DNA from: Phallusia fumigata
Lineage: Eukaryota; Chordata; Ascidiacea; Phlebobranchia; Ascidiidae
DNA: 64,000 nt
Reading direction: 5' to 3'
Assembly (NCBI GenBank): GCA_008931825.1
Contig: QXVZ01001028.1
Location: 1 to 64,000 of the forward strand
Shown here piece after piece: positions 63,799 to 64,000 of this stretch; within the stretch, counting starts at the first letter, position 1; the number at the start of each line of letters is the position of its first letter. Below the pieces are notes generated by a model. The model was not told where the DNA came from. It saw only the letters and a list, made by a program, of their open reading frames with translations, and did not search any database. Made by a program: the position numbers and the translations under genes.

Positions 63799-64000
63799 CA
63801 GAGGACACCTTACGCCGCAACGATGCGGATTGAAGTGTCGTATCGTATCGCAAGTGCAGTTCACCAAAGTGAAGCTTATAGTATAGGCCATTTTTATGGT
63901 TTATGGCATAAAACTTAACGTAATAAATTCCTATGAAGGCAAAATCTTGAATAAAGTTAAAATCATAAATCCTTAAATAAAGTAATGATGGACACCGTGG

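Overview
The window is animal nuclear DNA: AT-rich, with genes cut into many short exons by GT-AG introns that are often under 1 kb, and genes packed on both strands. Almost every product is a recognisable metazoan family (EDC4, p130Cas/NEDD9 family, PLA2G15, ABCB6, ALKBH5, WSCD-type sulfotransferase, KY-type transglutaminase-like proteins, a rhodopsin-type GPCR). Compactness, intron size and divergence suit an invertebrate deuterostome, with a tunicate as first guess; the species assignment is inference. I saw no virus-like element and no LTR element.

Layout. 1-745: five tandem units of about 129 bp plus a tail module. 1090-7191 (-): EDC4, 3' part outside the window. 8975-11356 (-): an uninterrupted Cas-family scaffold. 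15162-16027 (-): a new three-exon, 107-residue single-pass membrane protein. 16967-22064 (+): an unrecognised six-exon, 357-residue protein. 22330-23982 (+): an unrecognised 118-residue protein with a basic tail. 25041-27888 (-): lysosomal phospholipase PLA2G15. 29009-34329 (-): ABCB6, 17 exons, rebuilt as one open frame. 38141-40549 (+): a three-exon class A-like receptor with a long cysteine-rich ectodomain. 41278-45373 (-): the m6A demethylase ALKBH5 in eight exons. 46138-49876 (-): a WSC-domain sulfotransferase in eight exons. 51844-57485 (+) and 59205-63554 (-): two convergent KY-like paralogues.

The KY-like pair is the most unusual part. Both have an N-myristoylation-type start (MGCSSS / MGSSSS). 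Both keep the transglutaminase-like fold but have Lys and Gly where the catalytic Cys and His belong, so they look like pseudo-enzymes. The minus-strand copy lost the C-terminal beta-rich repeats. It also carries a tandem triplication (period about 325 bp) of a two-exon cassette whose breakpoints removed the 3' splice-donor of two copies, while an internal in-frame GTAAGT donor remains in every copy.

The genes do not form one pathway; the neighbourhood is a mixed housekeeping and lineage-specific cluster. Lysosome/porphyrin membrane genes (PLA2G15, ABCB6) are adjacent, and two RNA-metabolism genes (EDC4, ALKBH5) are present but far apart. Exon coordinates below were derived by hand from reading frame, splice consensus and remembered family sequences, not from transcripts.
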